Shown: positions 33,721-41,529 of the stretch, one piece after another
Numbering within the stretch: position 1 is the first letter of the stretch
Layout of the letters: each line of letters starts with the position of its first letter
Origin: Streptomyces sp. GESEQ-35
GTDB taxonomy: Bacteria; Actinomycetota; Actinomycetes; Streptomycetales; Streptomycetaceae
NCBI RefSeq assembly: GCF_017948485.1
Contig: NZ_JAFFSX010000002.1
Coordinates: 310,001 to 374,000, forward strand
Reading direction: 5' to 3'
Length of the DNA: 64,000 bases
The notes under the pieces: model-generated
The model's database searches: none
Told to the model about the DNA's origin: nothing
What the model saw: only the letters and a program-made list of their open reading frames with translations
Made by a program: the position numbers and the translations under genes

Positions 33721-35400
33721 TCAGGCCAGCAGATCGATCGCGTCGATCGATGTGCCCGCGCTGAGATAGCCGGTCGATCCCGAGCCGCTCACCACGTAGA
33801 TCTTCAGCGTGTTGTAGGCACCGGTGTCCGTCAGCCAGGCGGACGCCGGCACGCTGTAGGTGAACGTGTTGTTGTTGCCGCGGTACGAGCCGTTGGTCAG
33901 CGACCGGGTGCCCGGCTGCGTGGGCGGCGAGGGGATCGCCGACGTCCAGGTGTCATTGACGACGACCTGCGGCCGGCCGTTGGCGTAGGCCGTCGTCACG
34001 CCGATCCGCAGTGTGTGTGCGGCGGCGGCCTGCGCGGCCGTCAGCCGGAAGTACACGATCAGCCCGCTGTTGACGTCCTTCCACAGGTAGCAGGGGAAGG
34101 CGGACGTCTCGCTGCCGCTGCCGATCACCACGTTGCCCGTCCAGGAGGCGGCCCGGACGTCGGACGGATGCGCGTACGTCATCAGGTCCGCGTTCTTGAA
34201 ACCGCTCGGCGAGCCGTTCCAGTCGCCGATCCGCCAGAGGGCGCTCGCGTTGCTCGGGTCGTTCGAGGAGGGGATCGCGATCGAGTTGAGCGTGGTCGTC
34301 GTGCCCGCAGAAACCGTTGCCGAGGCCGTGTACACGGCGAACTCACCCTTGAAGACGGTCAGCGTGTACGTCCCCGGAAGGACGCCCCCGATCGCGAAGT
34401 AGCCGTCGGAGGAACGTGCCGAACCCCAGTACTGTGCCGCCGAGTTGGCGAGCCCGACGGTATACGCGTACGAGGTGTTCCGCCCGGAGATCCCGACTCC
34501 CGCCACGCGGCCCCGGCCGCTCGCGCCGACGTACCCGGAGATGCCGAGCGGGTCCGCCCACGAGGTGGTGAGCGTGCCCGGAAACAGCGCGGACGACGGC
34601 GCTCCGCCGTCCGTGAAGGCGATGACGTAGGGGCCCTGGAGGCCGAAGCGCTGGGCCTCCGTCTGGTTCTGGCCGTAGTACAGGATCTCGTACAGGCCGC
34701 CGCCGTCCGCGCTCTGGTGGCGGAGGAGCGAGCGGTAGAAGGGGCCGCCGGAGGCCTTCTCGTGGTTGCTGCGCACGATCCACAGGCCGACGCTGCCCGT
34801 CGTCCAGCCGATGTAGTCGTAGTCCGTCACCCGGAGCTTCGAGTAGTGCTTCGAGCGGGTCTGGCCGTCGGACTTCGCGAACACGTCCGAGGCCTCGATG
34901 GTGGTGGGCGCGTAGGTGTAGGAGTCGGGCTCGTCGTTGCGGAACAGGCCCGCTTTGACGCGCAGGATGTAACGGGTTGCCGAAACAGAGGTGTCGGCCT
35001 TGTTGGTCCACAGGTAGACGTTGTTCTCGCCGCTGCGGGCCGCGTAGTAGTGCCTGAGCGTGCCGTAGCTGACGGAGACCAGGATCGTCGAACCGGACTG
35101 CGTGATCGTCACGGTGGAGCTGCCGAGGCCGGACTCGATGTGCGAGTTCATGCCGCCGTAGCCCTGGCACTCCGTGCCCCGGTAGACCAGCGAGGTCAGG
35201 TCGCCGTTGGACTTGCTGACCTTGAAGACCAGGTTGGCGCCGGTGTCGACGACGTAGTGCGAGCCGTCGTCGCTCCAGCCGAAGGCCGCCGCGGAAGCGG
35301 TTTCGGCGAGTGGTCCGGCGAGCGCCGCCGACCCTGCGGCGGCCGCCGTACCGAGCACGAAGGTACGGCGTCGGACCGGTCTGTTCGCGGATCCGGACAT
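33721..35400 (-). CDS. Secreted rhamnogalacturonan lyase, PL4
   Basis: This 559-residue enzyme cleaves the rhamnogalacturonan I backbone by beta-elimination. A Tat signal (RRRTFVLGTAAAAGSAALAG) precedes the PL4 domains: a catalytic beta-sandwich (about 40-295), an FnIII-like module (about 297-380, GYFAIGGVLPGTYTLTVFKG) and a C-terminal CBM-like jelly roll (from about 383, RIGDWNGSPSGFKNADLMTY). The likely catalytic Lys is in TRSKHYSK and the His in VRSNHEKASGG, the two residues known to matter in fungal PL4. It is divergent from the acetylesterase across an operator-bearing region. Confidence 0.88.
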   Translation of the reverse strand: MSGSANRPVRRRTFVLGTAAAAGSAALAGPLAETASAAAFGWSDDGSHYVVDTGANLVFKVSKSNGDLTSLVYRGTECQGYGGMNSHIESGLGSSTVTITQSGSTILVSVSYGTLRHYYAARSGENNVYLWTNKADTSVSATRYILRVKAGLFRNDEPDSYTYAPTTIEASDVFAKSDGQTRSKHYSKLRVTDYDYIGWTTGSVGLWIVRSNHEKASGGPFYRSLLRHQSADGGGLYEILYYGQNQTEAQRFGLQGPYVIAFTDGGAPSSALFPGTLTTSWADPLGISGYVGASGRGRVAGVGISGRNTSYAYTVGLANSAAQYWGSARSSDGYFAIGGVLPGTYTLTVFKGEFAVYTASATVSAGTTTTLNSIAIPSSNDPSNASALWRIGDWNGSPSGFKNADLMTYAHPSDVRAASWTGNVVIGSGSETSAFPCYLWKDVNSGLIVYFRLTAAQAAAAHTLRIGVTTAYANGRPQVVVNDTWTSAIPSPPTQPGTRSLTNGSYRGNNNTFTYSVPASAWLTDTGAYNTLKIYVVSGSGSTGYLSAGTSIDAIDLLA

Positions 35401-35463
35401 GGGGGTGCCTCCTTCGGAGATCTGGGGTGCGGGCGCCTCGCAGAGTGACAGTTGAATCGATTT

Positions 35464-35481
35464 CGCGAAAGGGCTTTCGCG
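35464..35481. promoter_or_regulatory. Inverted repeat CGCGAAAG-GG-CTTTCGCG
   Basis: An 8-bp arm on each side of GG forms a near-perfect 18-base palindrome, 64 bp upstream of the PL4 start. It is a candidate operator for the rhamnogalacturonan genes. Confidence 0.5.
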
Positions 35482-35524
35482 GCGCGGGAGTCGGCAATCG
35501 CGCGAAATCTATCCAAGGTCTAGA

Positions 35525-35532
35525 AAGCGCTT
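35525..35532. promoter_or_regulatory. LacI-type operator AAGCGCTT
   Basis: GAAAGCGCTTGC contains a perfect AAGCGCTT palindrome in the PL4/acetylesterase divergent region. The same core is found at 5035, upstream of the first LacI gene, suggesting that regulator may also act here. Confidence 0.5.
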
Positions 35533-35597
35533 GCCCGGCGCGGTACGGTCCAGCCGCCAGGCCTTGTCGACCTGGCCTTCGTCGGAGGGAGCCGCGC

Positions 35598-36662
35598 ATG
35601 AGACGTTTCACCCTGACCGCCCTGGCGGCGGTCACGCTGGGCACCGCGCTGTCCGCCGTACCCGCCCACGCACACGAGAAGACTCCGGACCTGGCCGACT
35701 GCACTGCCACCGCCTGCCACTTCGCGGTCCCGCCCGGCACGTACGACGTGAAAGTGCTCCTCGGCGGCTCCGCCGAGTCGAGCACGGGCATCACCGGCGA
35801 AACCCGACGCTCCCTGCTCCCGGAAACGCCCGCCGCGGCCGGTGAGCGCGTCGCCCGCAGCTTCACCGTGAACGTCCGCACCCCCGAGGGCGAGCCGACC
35901 GGCCCCGATGGCACCGCGGGCCTGGACCTGGTGATCGGCGGCTCGGCACCCGCGCTCGCCGACATCCGCGTCACCCCGGCCCGCCGCGACTCCCGCCAGA
36001 TCCTCCTCGTCGGCGACTCCACGGTCTGCGACCAGCCGGGCGACCCGTACGCCGGCTGGGGCCAGCAACTGCCGCAGTTCCTCCGCAAGGGCGTGTCGGT
36101 CGCCAACTACGCCGACTCCGGCGAGAGCACCGTCAGCTACCTGGCGAATCCCCGACTCTGGGCCACCGTCCGGCCGTTGATCCACCCCGACGACCTCGTC
36201 CTGCTCCAGCTCGCCCACAACGACAAGACGACCGACGGGGCGACATACCGGGCCAACCTGGAGACACTGGTGTCGGGCGTGCGCGAGAAGGGCGGGACCC
36301 CGGTCCTGGTGACCCCCATCGTGCGACGCTGGTTCAACTCCGACGGCACCCTGAACAACGACACCGCGCTCCTCGTCAACGGCCTCGGGGTGGACCACCC
36401 GGCCGTCGCCCGCTCGATCGCCGCCGACCGGGACGTCCCGCTCGTCGACTTGACGGCGAAGACGAAGGCGCTGGTGGAATCCTTGGGCGTCGAGGCGTCC
36501 AAGGCGCTGTACCTGTACAACGAGAAGCGGGACAACACGCACACCTCCGTGCACGGGGCCACGGTGTATGCGGAACTGGTCCGTGAAGAACTCGTCGCCC
36601 AGCATCTGGTGCCGGGGCCTGTCTTTCGGACCAGCCCGACGTTGTCCAACGGCGCCTCTTGA
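35598..36662 (+). CDS. Secreted rhamnogalacturonan acetylesterase, CE12 (SGNH hydrolase)
   Basis: This 354-residue enzyme should remove acetyl groups from the rhamnogalacturonan backbone so that the lyase can act. After the signal peptide (LTALAAVTLGTALSAVPAHA) comes a beta-rich domain of about 95 residues, then the SGNH domain. The nucleophile is Ser141 in VGDSTVCDQ; Asn is in LLQLAHNDK; the DxxH pair is Asp312/His315 in RDNTHTSVHG. GGAGGGA precedes the ATG. The last 16 codons lie in a MITE-like element; without it the protein would end at VP with an immediate TAA. Confidence 0.88.
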   Translation: MRRFTLTALAAVTLGTALSAVPAHAHEKTPDLADCTATACHFAVPPGTYDVKVLLGGSAESSTGITGETRRSLLPETPAAAGERVARSFTVNVRTPEGEPTGPDGTAGLDLVIGGSAPALADIRVTPARRDSRQILLVGDSTVCDQPGDPYAGWGQQLPQFLRKGVSVANYADSGESTVSYLANPRLWATVRPLIHPDDLVLLQLAHNDKTTDGATYRANLETLVSGVREKGGTPVLVTPIVRRWFNSDGTLNNDTALLVNGLGVDHPAVARSIAADRDVPLVDLTAKTKALVESLGVEASKALYLYNEKRDNTHTSVHGATVYAELVREELVAQHLVPGPVFRTSPTLSNGAS

Positions 36663-36717
36663 GCGAGGGTGTGCGTGCCAGACCCCGCGGCCCAGGGCTG
36701 GTCCGAAAGACAGGCCC
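36615..36717. mobile_element. MITE-like 103-bp element with perfect 23-bp inverted ends
   Basis: Bases 36615-36637 and 36695-36717 are perfect 23-base inverted repeats (outer end GGGCCTGTC, inner end CCAGCCC) around a 57-base centre with no coding capacity. The element begins exactly at a codon boundary of the acetylesterase gene, and precise removal would join CCG to TAA, restoring a stop. No target-site duplication is evident. An alternative is a long transcription-terminating hairpin. Confidence 0.55.
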
Positions 36718-37110
36718 TAAGCTCGATGCGGGTGGGATGAGCCCCTGGGGCGCTTCGACCGGAACCGGAGCGCCCCAGGCCCCTGCCGGAAGGAAAGCGC
36801 TGTTGATGGAACTGCCCCGCGACGACCGTGACCTGAGCCCCTGCACCGGTTACACCCGCGCGCACTGGGAGGCCGCGGCCGACGCCCTGCTCGCCGCGGT
36901 CGAGCCGTACGCGACCGAGGACCGTGCGCTGTACCACCTGCCCGGGGATCGCACGAGTTGGTCGGGCCGGCTGTCGGACGGCCTGGAGGGGTACGCCCGT
37001 ACGCTGCTGCTGGCGGCCTTCCGTCGGGACGAGACCGCCCTGGAGCGTTACGCAAACGGTCTCGCGGCGGGCGTCTCCGGCGTCTGGCCGCGCATCGAGG
37101 ACCGCAGCCA

Positions 37111-37172
37111 GCCGCTGGTCGAGGCGGCCTCGATCGCCCTCGCCGCTGGTCGAGGCGGCCTCGATCGCCCTC
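37111..37172 (+). repeat. 31-bp perfect tandem duplication causing frameshift
   Basis: Bases 37111-37141 are repeated exactly at 37142-37172 (unit starts GCCGCTGGTCGAGG and ends GCCCTC). As 31 is not a multiple of three, the DUF2264 frame is broken. Confidence 0.95.
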
Positions 37173-38327
37173 GCCCTGCGTCTGACACGCCCGTTGCTGT
37201 GGGACCGGCTGGACGACGGTGTACGGCAGCGCGCCGCGGCCTGGCTGGGCGACGCACTCACCGCCGCGGCCTGGCCCTGCAACTGGGAGCTGTTCCCGGT
37301 CACGGTGGGCGGTTTCCTCAAGGAAATCGGTTACGAAACCGAGGCGTCCGGCGAGGCGATCGACCGCGGGCTGGAACGCATCGAGAAGTGGTATGTCGGC
37401 GACGGTTGGTACACCGACGGCGACGGCCGCAAGTTCGACTACTACAACGGCTGGGCCATGCACCTCTACCCGGTGCTGCACGCCTGGCTCGCCGACGACA
37501 CCAAGCTGCTCGACCTTTACGGCGACAGGCTCGCACGGCATCTGGAGGACTACGCCCGCCTGTTCGGCGGCGACGGCGCCCCCATGCACCAGGGCCGCTC
37601 CCTGACGTACCGGTTCGCCACGACGTCCCCGCTGTGGCTCGGCGCGCTGACCGGCCGTACGCCCCTGTCGCCCGGCGAGACCCGACGCCTGGCCTCGGGC
37701 GCCCTGCGGTACTTCCTCGACCGGGGTGCCGTGGACGACCGCGGCCTCCTCACCCTCGGCTGGCACGGCCCCGACGAGGCACTCCTGCAAGGCTATTCGG
37801 GCCCGGCGTCCCCGTACTGGGCGAGCAAGGGCTTCCTCGGCCTGCTCCTCCCGCCGGACCACCAGGTGTGGACGGCGGTCGAGGAGCCGGGCCCGGCGGA
37901 ACGCTCCGATGCGGTTTCCGCGATCCACCCGGTCAACTGGCTGATCCACTCGACCGGTTCCGACGGGCTGGTCCGCCTCCACAACCACGGCAGCGAGGAT
38001 GTCCGCTACGACCCGTACTACACGCGGCTCGCGTACTCGACGGTGACGCAGCCTTCACCGTCGTACGACAACAGCGTGATCGTCGGCGACGACCCGAGCC
38101 GTACGGACATCGTGCCGCTGGGCGTGGGGGAGGGCTGGGTCGCCTCACGCCACCGGGCGGCCGGTGGTGCACGGGTGACGAGCCTGGTGCTGGCGCGAGG
38201 GGCCGTGGAAGTACGCGCCTTCCGCGTGACCGGCGCCCCGGAGGGAACCCCCGTGCGGATCACCGGCTGGGCCGCGGGGGACGGAGTCCGGGCCGAACTC
38301 GTCCCGGTGGCCGGCCTGACCGATGCG

Positions 38328-38417
38328 CTCACCGGTGTCACGCCCAAGGGCGACAGCCTCACCGGCGTCACGACCCAAAGCGACACCCTCACCGGCGTCA
38401 CAACCGCCGGCGGCACC
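38328..38417 (+). repeat. Three in-frame 30-bp repeats
   Basis: Units at 38328, 38358 and 38388 encode LTGVTPKGDS, LTGVTTQSDT and LTGVTTAGGT near the C-terminus of the DUF2264 protein. They are probably a surface loop expanded by slippage. Confidence 0.85.
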
Positions 38418-38571
38418 CTCTTCGTGGCGCTCGCCCGGCTGACCGGCGACCCGGATCCGGCCCCGCTCGCGGACACGGTCGCCGTACATCTCGACGGGAC
38501 AGGGGAGTTGACGGTCCGCTGGAGTAAAGGGCCCGAGGTGCGTGCGCAGTTGGACGACGGGGCGGTGGACG

Positions 38572-38888
38572 TCACCGTACGAGCGTGAGCACCCGGGCAG
38601 CCGTGCGCCGAGAGCCGAGCCCGGGATGCCGAAGGGCAGCAGGCCCCACAGCGGAACGAACACCAGGACCCAGAAGACGGCGTCCTTGACGTTCACGCCG
38701 ATCGGGTAACCGGTTTCGCCGTCCAGCAGGAGCCGTCCGTCGACGCCGTACCAGTGCAGTGCCTCCACCAGCCACAGGACGAAGAGGAGCAGGGTGGCGA
38801 GGAGCGCGGTCCATGCCGTGGTCTGGACTCCCGCGCGGAAGGAGCGGCGCAGCGCCGCGGTGATCGTCGACCCGGTGAAGGAGACCAC
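38572..38888 (-). pseudogene. Probable remnant of a small two-helix membrane protein
   Basis: From a GTG at 38888 the frame reads VVSFTGSTITAALRRSFRAG, then a membrane helix (TAWTALLATLLLFVLWLVEA), DGRLLLDGETGYPIGVNVKD, and a second helix (AVFWVLVFVPLWGLLPFGIP) ending SALGARLPG. The next frame gives GSRRTAARVLTLVR and a stop at 38572, so a one-base frameshift near 38605 may have separated the true end. If not, the frame continues antisense through the DUF2264 gene, which is unlikely. The protein is not recognised. Confidence 0.4.
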
Positions 38889-39049
38889 GATCGGGGGACG
38901 TGTTCCGTGCTCTTCGCGTCGGAGAGGCAGACCGTCTCGCGCGCACGACCGGCGCGTTGTCCGGGGCGCCGCTGCCGGGGGGCGCGAGGTTGCCGCGCCC
39001 CGTCCGTTAATGCGTTGCCCGGAACCGTTGTCTGTCCAAGAATCCCCGC
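38889..39049. other. Intergenic region upstream of VOC gene
   Basis: This contains no gene I can support. CCGGAACCGTTGTCTGTCC near 39018 is the likely promoter-proximal sequence for the VOC gene, which lacks an obvious strong ribosome site. Confidence 0.3.
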
Positions 39050-39421
39050 ATGACTTCCGCCATTCGCCATACGAGCTTCGACTGCGCCGACCCCTACGCA
39101 CTCGCCGTCTTCTGGTCGCAGGTCCTGAACCTGTCCGTGCACGAGGACGACAAGCCCGGCGACGAGGATGTGCTGATCGAGGGTGCGGGCCTGCTCTTCA
39201 TCGCCGTGCCGGAGGCCAAGACCGTCAAGAACCGCGTGCACCTCGACCTCCAGCCGCAGGACCGTACGCGTGACGAGGAGGTCGAGCGGATCCTGGCCCT
39301 CGGGGCCACGATGTTCGACGACCGCCGCAACCCGGACGGCACCGGCTGGGCGGTACTCACCGATCCCGAGGGCAACGAGTTCTGTGTGGAGCGGAGTGCG
39401 GGGGAACTGGCGGGCCGCTGA
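39050..39421 (+). CDS. VOC family (glyoxalase_6-like) protein
   Basis: This 123-residue protein is a small VOC-fold member, different in sequence from the one at 3424. It begins IRHTSFDCADPYALAVFWSQVLNL and ends with AVLTDPEGNEFCVER, both standard for Streptomyces glyoxalase_6 proteins. Its central segment KNRVHLDLQPQDRTRDEEVERILALGA is the inter-module helix. No partner gene is evident; the next gene follows 57 bp later on the same strand. Substrate is unknown. Confidence 0.82.
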   Translation: MTSAIRHTSFDCADPYALAVFWSQVLNLSVHEDDKPGDEDVLIEGAGLLFIAVPEAKTVKNRVHLDLQPQDRTRDEEVERILALGATMFDDRRNPDGTGWAVLTDPEGNEFCVERSAGELAGR

Positions 39422-39478
39422 TACGCCACCGGAACAGTTCGGCGGGCACCGAAGCAACCCGCCCGTACGGTCGCCGGT

Positions 39479-40228
39479 ATGAGCTTCGCCGAACTCCACC
39501 ATGCAGACGAGCCTCTGCTCCTGCCCAACGCCTGGGACCATGCCTCGGCGTCGGTCCTCGCCGCCCAGGGTTTCCCCGCGGTCGCCACGACGAGTCTCGG
39601 TGTGGCCGCGGCCGTGGGGTTGCTCGACGGCGCGTCGGTGACCCGGGAACACACCCTCCAACTCGCCCTCACGCTCGGCTCGGAGCCGTTCCTCCTCTCC
39701 GTCGATGCCGAGGACGGCTTCAGTGAGGATCCCGACGAGGTGGGGGAGTACGCGCGCGAACTGGCGGTCGTCGGAGCCGTCGGTATCAATCTGGAAGACG
39801 GTCTCGGGCCCGTCGGCAGACACGCCGCGAAGATCGCCGCGGTCAAGTCGGCGGCGCCCGGTCTCTTCGTCAACGCGCGCACCGACGCGTACTGGCTGGG
39901 AGACGGCGAGGACACGCTGAGCCGCCTGGACGCCTACCAACAGGCGGGCGCGGACGGCGTGTTCGTCCCCGGGCTGACCGATCCGCGGGAGATCGCCCGG
40001 CTGGTGAAGCACCTCGACGTCCCCCTCAACATCCTCTACTCACCCGTCGGCCCGACCGTCCCCGACCTCGCCGACCTCGGCGTGCGGCGCATCAGCCTCG
40101 GCTCGCTGCTGTACCGGCGGGCGCTGGGCGCGGCCCTGGAAACGGTTACCGACATCCGGGCCGGCCGTACGCCGCGGGGTGCGGCACCCTCGGTCGCTCA
40201 GGTGCAGGCGTTCGCCCGTACGCCGTGA
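39479..40228 (+). CDS. Isocitrate lyase/PEP mutase family protein
   Basis: This 249-residue (beta/alpha)8 enzyme makes or breaks C-C or P-C bonds next to a carboxylate. The opening PLLLPNAWDHASASVLAAQGFPAVATTSLGV and SVDAEDGFSEDPDEV (metal-binding Asp-Glu-Asp region) are typical. INLEDGLGPV and VNARTDAYWLG follow in the family order. The Cys found in true isocitrate lyases is absent, so it is more like the oxaloacetate-decarboxylase or PEP-mutase-like branch common in actinomycetes. Exact reaction unknown. Confidence 0.85.
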   Translation: MSFAELHHADEPLLLPNAWDHASASVLAAQGFPAVATTSLGVAAAVGLLDGASVTREHTLQLALTLGSEPFLLSVDAEDGFSEDPDEVGEYARELAVVGAVGINLEDGLGPVGRHAAKIAAVKSAAPGLFVNARTDAYWLGDGEDTLSRLDAYQQAGADGVFVPGLTDPREIARLVKHLDVPLNILYSPVGPTVPDLADLGVRRISLGSLLYRRALGAALETVTDIRAGRTPRGAAPSVAQVQAFARTP

Positions 40229-40355
40229 GACGTTCGGCGCGGACCGGCACCATGAGACCGACGGCACAGGCCCGGAATCGCCCCGGCTGGTACCGTAGAA
40301 GCTTTCCTGGGTATCAGAACCTTTGTACTCATCTCCGGCGAGGGACCGAGGAACC

Positions 40356-40781
40356 ATGGACATGGACATCCCCGGCAACAGGCGACTGGCGGCTGCTGTC
40401 GTGATGAACGACGAGCAGCAGGTCCTGTTGGTGCGCCGCAGTGAGAAGGAGCGGTTCCTGCCCCGGGTGTGGGGCGTCCCGTGCGGGAAGCTGGAGCCTT
40501 GGGAGAGCCCCGAGGACGGCGCGCTGCGTGAGCTGAAGGAAGAGACCGGGCTGCTCGGGGAGATCGTCCGCAAGGTCGGCGAGTCGTCCTTCGCCAGCGA
40601 CTATCGGGGCCAGGAGACCAAGAACTGGCAGGACAACTTCCTCATCAGGCCGTTGTCCGGGCAGGTCACCCTCCCGGAGCCCGACCAGGAACACATCTGG
40701 CTCCGGCCGTCCCAGCTGACCCAGGTCGACATCGACGACTACAATCTCGACGTCGTACGCCAGGCCCTCACGAACTTCTGA
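40356..40781 (+). CDS. Nudix hydrolase
   Basis: This 141-residue protein hydrolyses a nucleoside diphosphate linked to another group. The Nudix box is complete: GKLEPWESPEDGALRELKEE followed by TGLLG, with the REXXEE metal-binding Glu residues. LAAAVVMNDEQQVLLVRRSEKERFLP is the typical first strand pair. The ATG at 40356, after GAGGGACCGAGG, is preferred over an in-frame ATG 11 codons upstream. The 3' end overlaps the convergent cupin-like gene by 14 bp. The substrate is not predictable. Confidence 0.9.
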   Translation: MDMDIPGNRRLAAAVVMNDEQQVLLVRRSEKERFLPRVWGVPCGKLEPWESPEDGALRELKEETGLLGEIVRKVGESSFASDYRGQETKNWQDNFLIRPLSGQVTLPEPDQEHIWLRPSQLTQVDIDDYNLDVVRQALTNF

Positions 40782-41493
40782 GCAGTTCCGCCAGAGAGCC
40801 GAGCGCGCCCAGATAGTCCGCCGTGCTCAGCGGCACCTTCTGCACCGCCCCCGGATGCGGTCCCGCCGCTGTGAACACGTCGGTGCTGCGCCGCCGTTCG
40901 CTCCCCGTCTCCAGGAACAGCGTCACCGTCGCCTGGTCCGTGTCGCACCAGGCGCGGTGCAGGGTGTGCGGCGGCAGGGCGTACGAGCTGCCCGCCGCGT
41001 ACTGCCCCACATGCGTCAGCCGCAGCCGGGCCGGACCCGTCGGCGCCAGCCGCCAGTCCGCCGACCGCTCCGCCAGGGACTCCTCGTACCGGTCCGCCGC
41101 GATCCCGCCGTCGCCCCGTACCTCGTACAGCTCCATGGCCAGCCGCCCCCGGACGATGTAAGAGGCCAGCGGGGAACGGTGGTTGTGGATGTCCTCCGTG
41201 CCGACCCCGTCGGCGCCCGGATGCCACAGGTGGGCGCGCAGCATGTGCCGGGGGCCGCCGTCGATCAGCAGGAGCTTGTCGAAACCGAGCACATGGCGGT
41301 ACGACAGCCGGGCACAGCCCTCCGGATCGCCCTCCCCGCAGGCGAGTTCGGCGACCAGCTCCAACAGGCGCTCGGACGAGCCCAGTTCGGCGACGGCGGC
41401 GCGGGCGGCGATGACGAGTTCACGCTCGGACAGCGCACCGTCCATCGCCGAGGCCAGCAGCCGCCGAGCCGCCAGGACCTGCCGACCGCCCAT
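40768..41493 (-). CDS. Cupin-like protein paired with alpha/alpha-toroid protein
   Basis: This 241-residue protein is not assigned to a named family. Its C-terminal two thirds look like a cupin: EDIHNHRSPLASYIVRGRL contains the HxH pair and following strand, and SSYALPPHTLHRAWCDTDQATVTLFLE a second His-containing strand, so a metal site is plausible. The N-terminal 90 residues are helical. It follows the toroid gene by 36 bp on the same strand, which indicates an operon. An oxygenase-like or sensing role is possible. Length, codon use and motif order support it as real. Confidence 0.65.
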   Translation of the reverse strand: MGGRQVLAARRLLASAMDGALSERELVIAARAAVAELGSSERLLELVAELACGEGDPEGCARLSYRHVLGFDKLLLIDGGPRHMLRAHLWHPGADGVGTEDIHNHRSPLASYIVRGRLAMELYEVRGDGGIAADRYEESLAERSADWRLAPTGPARLRLTHVGQYAAGSSYALPPHTLHRAWCDTDQATVTLFLETGSERRRSTDVFTAAGPHPGAVQKVPLSTADYLGALGSLAELLRSS

Positions 41494-41529
41494 GCGTCAT
41501 CCCCCAACTCCCGCCTGGTACAGGCAGGT

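Larger units (their letters stand above)
36806..38588 (+). pseudogene. DUF2264 protein, frameshifted by a 31-bp duplication
   Basis: The N-terminal frame (from MELPRDDRDLSP, after GGAAGGAAAG) reads to RSQPLVEAASIALA near residue 112. The rest, from LVEAASIALALRLTRPLLWDRL to the stop at 38588, is in the next frame. A 31-bp tandem duplication at 37111-37172 causes the shift; removing one copy joins the frames into one protein of about 583 residues. The body has DUF2264 features: WPCNWELFPVTVGGFLKEIGY, EKWYVGDGWYTDGDGRKFDY and PMHQGRSLTYRF. Such proteins accompany pectin loci and I recall, unverified, a link to CAZy GH154. No signal peptide is seen. It may be a pseudogene, phase-variable, or a sequencing error. 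Confidence 0.75.

Noticed and set aside
38145..38571. Continuation of the membrane remnant antisense to DUF2264
   Set aside because: Sequence after the second helix turns into low-complexity shadow translation, so I ended the remnant near 38572.
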